Below are positions 59,004 through 64,000 of a stretch of 64,000 nucleotides of DNA, one piece after another. Location: NCBI GenBank assembly GCA_944548615.1, contig OX155980.1, forward strand, positions 59,010,533-59,074,532, given 5' to 3'. A model generated the notes under the pieces. It searched no databases, was not told where the DNA came from, and saw nothing but the letters and a program-made list of their open reading frames with translations. Made by a program: the position numbers and the translations under genes. The DNA comes from Micropterix aruncella (lineage: Eukaryota; Arthropoda; Insecta; Lepidoptera; Micropterigidae). How positions within the stretch are numbered: the first letter of the stretch is position 1; each line of letters opens with the position of its first letter.

Positions 59004-60295
59004 TTAATTTTGCCTATTCAGACCGGGACCCTTGCAAGCGCCTAAAATATTTATAAAAGCCAACTCCCAAGATTTAACGTCTCTTTCTTTAGCGTTATCG
59101 CCAAGGCACTTAATAATTTTTACTTTAAAACAATTATCAAAAGTTAAATTGTGTGCCTTAGCATGCAATGCTATTGGAAGTTGACTTTCATTGCCTACGC
59201 TGGCCCTGTGATTATTTAACCTAATGCTAAGAGGTGTAGTTGTTTCCCCAATATAAAATGCATTGCAGGTCTGGCAAAGTAATTGATATACAATATTTTT
59301 TGAAATGCAACTACTATTAAAAGGAACTCTGTAACTGTTGGGAGTGTTAGGACTAGTAAAATAAATGCTTCGATCTAATAAAGGACATGTTTTACAACGT
59401 GATCGACCGCAAGGTTGTAGGCCCAAATTTTTGTTAGTACTAAGATAATTTCGATTATTTTTATTAAGTATTGATTTTAAATTAGGAGGTTTTCGAAATG
59501 ATAAAATTGGTGGTATATCTAATAAACCTTTGGTTGATGGGTCGTTAGCTATAATAGGGAATAAATCTGCTAAAATTGGTCGCAGTTTCTCAGTGCCAGG
59601 AAAATAAGTAGTACTTAGAAAGATTTTATTTTGATTTAAATTTGACACCAATTTAGGTTTAGGTGAAAATTTTGTTTCGGAATTTATTATATTTTTATCT
59701 AACAAAGAGGCAGGATAATTTCTTTCTATTAGTGATTTTTTAAGATTAGAAAGGTACTTATCTAGATTTTCTTTATTATTAATTAAACGGTGTCCGCGAA
59801 TGGACATTGAATATGGAATTGACTTTTTGGTATGAAACGGATGACAGCTATCGAAATGTAGGTATTGCTCTTTGTTTGTAGGTTTTATATGAATTGCAGT
59901 TTTGATGGTGCCTTCGGATAGAGTTAGATCAACGTCTAAGAATGTAATTTGATTTTCTGATATAGTGTATGTAAAATCTAAGGGTCCGAAATTATTTAAA
60001 TCTGTAAGGAAGTCAGTGAGTGTGTCATGTCCATGTGGCCAAAACAATATAATATCATCAATAAACCTATACCACATTAGTGGTTGTAAATTTTGAGTAA
60101 GAAGAAATTTATTTTCTAATAACCCCATGAAAAGATTCGCATAAGAAGGAGCCATTCTTGTTCCCATTGCTGTACCTTTAATTTGGAGATAAAATTCATC
60201 CTCAAAAGAAAAAGCATTCTTAGTGAGGACGAATTCAGCCAACTTACAAAGAAAATTTGTAGAAGGAATTTGGGGGCTGGGCCTTTGATTAAGGT
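59004..60295 (-). CDS. Penelope-like element: reverse transcriptase with GIY-YIG endonuclease (5' partial)
   Basis: Open without interruption for at least 430 codons. N-terminal part: IPSTNFLCKLAEFVLTKNAF, KGTAMGTRMAPSYANLFMGL and WYRFIDDIILFWPHG, RT motifs of Penelope-like elements with the catalytic Asp pair. About residues 278-287 (counted from the Leu codon at 60242) CGRSRCKTCP may bind zinc. VYQLLCQTCNAFYIGE at about 318-333 is the GIY-YIG motif; SIRLNNHR supplies the Arg and ERDVKSWELAFI the late Glu. These proteins nick DNA with the GIY-YIG nuclease and prime reverse transcription there. Coding continues upstream of the Leu codon (start at 60242 is not an ATG) until the sequence flips at 60295, so the true N-terminus is missing. 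No stops or frameshifts: young or recently active. Confidence 0.9.
59459..60218 (-). repeat. Inverted repeat, left arm (760 bp)
   Basis: Pairs with 60296-61055 without gaps; I found no mismatch by eye and the encoded residues are identical. Spacer 60219-60295 is 77 bp. Confidence 0.92.
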
Positions 60296-61055
60296 AATGC
60301 TTTTTCTTTTGAGGATGAATTTTATCTCCAAATTAAAGGTACAGCAATGGGAACAAGAATGGCTCCTTCTTATGCGAATCTTTTCATGGGGTTATTAGAA
60401 AATAAATTTCTTCTTACTCAAAATTTACAACCACTAATGTGGTATAGGTTTATTGATGATATTATATTGTTTTGGCCACATGGACATGACACACTCACTG
60501 ACTTCCTTACAGATTTAAATAATTTCGGACCCTTAGATTTTACATACACTATATCAGAAAATCAAATTACATTCTTAGACGTTGATCTAACTCTATCCGA
60601 AGGCACCATCAAAACTGCAATTCATATAAAACCTACAAACAAAGAGCAATACCTACATTTCGATAGCTGTCATCCGTTTCATACCAAAAAGTCAATTCCA
60701 TATTCAATGTCCATTCGCGGACACCGTTTAATTAATAATAAAGAAAATCTAGATAAGTACCTTTCTAATCTTAAAAAATCACTAATAGAAAGAAATTATC
60801 CTGCCTCTTTGTTAGATAAAAATATAATAAATTCCGAAACAAAATTTTCACCTAAACCTAAATTGGTGTCAAATTTAAATCAAAATAAAATCTTTCTAAG
60901 TACTACTTATTTTCCTGGCACTGAGAAACTGCGACCAATTTTAGCAGATTTATTCCCTATTATAGCTAACGACCCATCAACCAAAGGTTTATTAGATATA
61001 CCACCAATTTTATCATTTCGAAAACCTCCTAATTTAAAATCAATACTTAATAAAA
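60296..61055 (+). repeat. Inverted repeat, right arm (760 bp)
   Basis: Exact inverted copy of 59459-60218 as far as can be judged by eye. It ends precisely at the first N of an assembly gap, so its true right end is unknown. Confidence 0.92.
60296..61055 (+). CDS. Inverted partial copy of the Penelope-like reverse transcriptase
   Basis: The frame starts NAFSFEDEFYLQIKGTAMGT and runs 253 codons plus one base to PPNLKSILNK, where the gap begins. It has the RT core, including WYRFIDDIILFW, but the zinc-like and GIY-YIG parts lie in the gap or do not exist. There is no start codon of its own; the frame crosses from the spacer. It may be a real inverted partial copy (Penelope-like elements often insert as partial direct or inverted repeats) or an assembly artefact in a hairpin next to (AT)n. 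Confidence 0.75.
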
Positions 61056-61255
61056 NNNNNNNNNNNNNNNNNNNNNNNNNNNNNNNNNNNNNNNNNNNNN
61101 NNNNNNNNNNNNNNNNNNNNNNNNNNNNNNNNNNNNNNNNNNNNNNNNNNNNNNNNNNNNNNNNNNNNNNNNNNNNNNNNNNNNNNNNNNNNNNNNNNNN
61201 NNNNNNNNNNNNNNNNNNNNNNNNNNNNNNNNNNNNNNNNNNNNNNNNNNNNNNN
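61056..61255. other. Assembly gap (200 N)
   Basis: Exactly 200 N, which looks like a placeholder length. Real distance unknown. Confidence 0.99.
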
Positions 61256-62073
<818 letters not shown>

Positions 62074-62255
62074 GAAATAAAAATAAAAATACCTCCATAT
62101 GCCCAATGAAATGAAAGAAGAAACTTCAATCTTAATTTCTGGCAGAGGAGTTTATAATAAAGATTGTATAATGTTATCAAAATAGGGTAAACCTATATAA
62201 AATTGTATAATATTAAAAAATTGTAAAGAAATATTGTAGAAAACAGTATAATATT
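62074..62255. other. 182 bp between the direct repeats
   Basis: AT-rich, with TTGTATAATATT- and AAATTGTA-type words repeated. No feature recognised. Confidence 0.5.
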
Positions 62256-62693
62256 GTTATATTTGATAAGGTTTGTAAAGAAATCCGTTTATAGGATGAT
62301 GTTTTTATTTAAAATAAAATTAGTAAAAGCTACTTAAAAAGTAGCGAAGGAAATCCCAGCTTGTATTGGGAAATGCTTATGTTTGAATGAGATATACTTA
62401 CGGATGTGCACGACTTTCGACGGTGCAATGTAAGTCTATAGGTTCTTTTGCAGTCGACTAACGATTACTATTCATCTATATATCTCATAAATAGGGCTTA
62501 TCCTTATGCAACACAAAATGCCTTCAATTGAGACGAATTAAGCGAAAAAATAAAAAAAATAAACTATTGATCACTTCGGCAAAGCCGTTTTCTAAATGAA
62601 AGTGACATTACGAAATAATTCAAATTTCGAATGCTACCAACATTTAAAATATGATACAATTGGCTGAGTTTGTTATCAACGAGCCATTAAATC
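62256..62693 (+). repeat. 437 bp direct repeat, copy B
   Basis: 438 bp. It is cut at ATC (62693) by the tail of the J2 LINE, where copy A instead continues GAAATAAAAATAAAAATACC, so the LINE inserted after the duplication or defined its edge. Confidence 0.92.
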
Positions 62694-64000
62694 ATATTAA
62701 TCATAATCATAATCATAAGTTTTTTATTCAAAATAGTACGAAATCGTAACTTTTTGACGTCAATAATGCATAGGTACAAACATACATAAATGATAAAAAA
62801 TTAAGATATTGTGACATTATAACAAATTATTGTGATATATAACGTGATATTAATAATCGAGGTAACCATTTTATTTCCAAGGGTCTTTGTCGTCTAGATA
62901 ATCATTTATTTTATAGTAGCCCTTTGAGTACAGCTTCTTCTTAATAAATGACTTAAATTGTATCACACATAAATTTTGCATTTTTACTGGGACTTTATTG
63001 TAGAAGCGTATACATTGCCCTTTGAATGATTTTGTGGTTTTGGAGAGTCGACTTTTATGGTCAGCAAGTTTATTTTTATTTCTAGTATTGACACCATGCC
63101 TATCAGAGTTTTTTAAAAACAGTTCTTTATTTGTATGCACATACATTAGGTTTTCATAGATGTAATGAGATGCAAGTGTCAAAATATTGATTTCTTTAAA
63201 TTTTCCGCGTAACGACTGTCTAGCACCCAATTTATAAATAGCGCGGATGGCTCGTTTCTGTAGTATAAATATTTTATCAGCGTCAGCAGCATGACCCCAC
63301 AGCAAGATGCCATACGACATCAAGCTGTGAAAATAGCTGAAGTAAACCAGCCTCGCGGTGTCTATATCTGTTAAATTACGAATTTTTTTTACAGCATATG
63401 CCGCAGAACTTAGCCTGTCGGCCAATTTCTTAATGTGTGGGCCCCATTGTAGCTTTTTATCTAAAGTGATACCAAGGAATACAGTGGAATCGACCAGTTC
63501 TAGGCGCTCATTTTTTATTATAATATTTGGCCCTATTTGCTTTACGTTTGGAAGTGAGAATTTTATACATTTTGTTTTCTTTTCATTTAGTAGCAGATTG
63601 TTTGCTGTGAACCATTCCACAACATTCGAGATAGAATCATTCACATCGTCATAATTATTTTGTTGTCTACCTACTTTGAATAGCAAAGAGGTATCATCTG
63701 CGAATAAAACTATCTCACAATTTGGTTTTACTGTGTAAGGTAAATCATTTATATAAATAAGAAAAAGGAACGGTCCAAGTATTGAACCTTGCGGTACTCC
63801 CATGTATACTAACGAGCCGGATGATCTCTCTCCGCCAACATCAACCTTCTGAACCCTATCATTTAAATAGTTTTTAAGAAGGGCTAATGAGCTACCTGTA
63901 ATGCCGTAGTGTTCAAGTTTCTTAACCAATGTGTCGTGCTGTACGCAGTCAAAGGCCTTGGAAAGGTCACAAAATATGCCTACTACATCTCGTGACTCCT
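62694..64000 (-). mobile_element. LINE family J2 (jockey-like), 5' part beyond window
   Basis: On the minus strand the element runs from the window edge to a (ATTATG)n-type tail at 62694-62720 (TTATGATTATGATTATGATT). The 3' UTR includes AAAAGTTACGATTTCGTACT and AATAAAAAACTTATG. The same 3' end occurs in the truncated copy at 32254-32774. Confidence 0.88.
62871..64000 (-). CDS. Non-LTR reverse transcriptase (jockey-like), 3' part of ORF2
   Basis: Open from the window edge to TAA at 62871-62873, at least 375 codons. Near the edge IFCDLSKAFDCVQHDTL is RT motif A with the catalytic Asp. GVPQGSILGPFLFLIYINDL follows, then IVLFADDTSLLFK (Asp pair at about 63695-63700), FLGITLDKKLQWGPHIKKLA and ILLWGHAADADKIFILQKRA, and the C-terminus NDYLDDKDPWK. 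The apparent start at 63927-63929 is a TTG, so the frame is really 5' partial. The protein would copy the element's RNA at a nick made by its own AP-type endonuclease, expected upstream beyond the window. No stop or frameshift is seen: the best preserved LINE here. Confidence 0.9.
   Translation of the reverse strand, partial: ESRDVVGIFCDLSKAFDCVQHDTLVKKLEHYGITGSSLALLKNYLNDRVQKVDVGGERSSGSLVYMGVPQGSILGPFLFLIYINDLPYTVKPNCEIVLFADDTSLLFKVGRQQNNYDDVNDSISNVVEWFTANNLLLNEKKTKCIKFSLPNVKQIGPNIIIKNERLELVDSTVFLGITLDKKLQWGPHIKKLADRLSSAAYAVKKIRNLTDIDTARLVYFSYFHSLMSYGILLWGHAADADKIFILQKRAIRAIYKLGARQSLRGKFKEINILTLASHYIYENLMYVHTNKELFLKNSDRHGVNTRNKNKLADHKSRLSKTTKSFKGQCIRFYNKVPVKMQNLCVIQFKSFIKKKLYSKGYYKINDYLDDKDPWK

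Overview
This is an AT-rich animal (insect) nuclear DNA window in which almost everything recognisable is a transposable element, mostly old and broken. A lepidopteran (moth or butterfly) is the best guess, from the mix of jockey-like non-LTR retrotransposons, Helitron, mariner, Tc1 and pogo relics, short dispersed repeats of a style common in that order, and a clip-domain serine protease relic. This is inference; no species can be named. There is no prokaryotic signal, no CRISPR array, and no tRNA or rRNA gene that I can support.

Host genes. The only convincing host coding sequence is one short first exon at 24823-24877 (+), at the 3' edge of a CpG-rich block (24430-24822) that looks like a promoter plus 5' UTR. 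It ends in a good GT donor, so DNA to its right may be its first intron. A broken serine protease/clip-domain relic lies at 43509-44086. Two weak exon candidates are noted at 30118-30337 (-) and 46396-46564 (+).

Layout. 0.5-7.3 kb: a VNTR retroelement, a LINE 3' end, a C-rich tract, a GC-rich dispersed repeat, a foldback repeat and a LINE fragment. 8.5-15.2 kb: a Helitron helicase relic, two reverse-transcriptase relics and a mariner relic. 16.4-22.6 kb: MITEs and three or four LINE fragments. 24.4-24.9 kb: promoter and exon 1. 25.6-27.6 kb: a complete-ended 2.0 kb pogo-like transposon with terminal repeats and a transposase-plus-PHD relic. 29-40 kb: repeated copies of a ~600 bp MITE, a nested pair of LINEs, a VNTR element inserted in a MITE, and a second GC-rich repeat. 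40.4-41.6 kb: a Tc1 relic. 43.5-44.1 kb: the protease relic. 45-54 kb: more VNTR elements, a second mariner and a GATC-rich MITE. 58-64 kb: a Penelope-like element with GIY-YIG endonuclease, a 760 bp inverted copy of its reverse transcriptase, an assembly gap, long (AT)n arrays, a 437 bp direct duplication and a LINE with an open reverse transcriptase running off the end.

How the parts relate. The elements show a stratigraphy: one LINE is inserted in another's 3' region (32254), and a VNTR element sits inside a MITE (37079). The youngest-looking coding sequences are the Penelope-like ORF and the terminal LINE ORF, both open with catalytic residues present. The 58-62 kb interval must be read with caution, because the exact inverted repeat ends at a 200-N gap.
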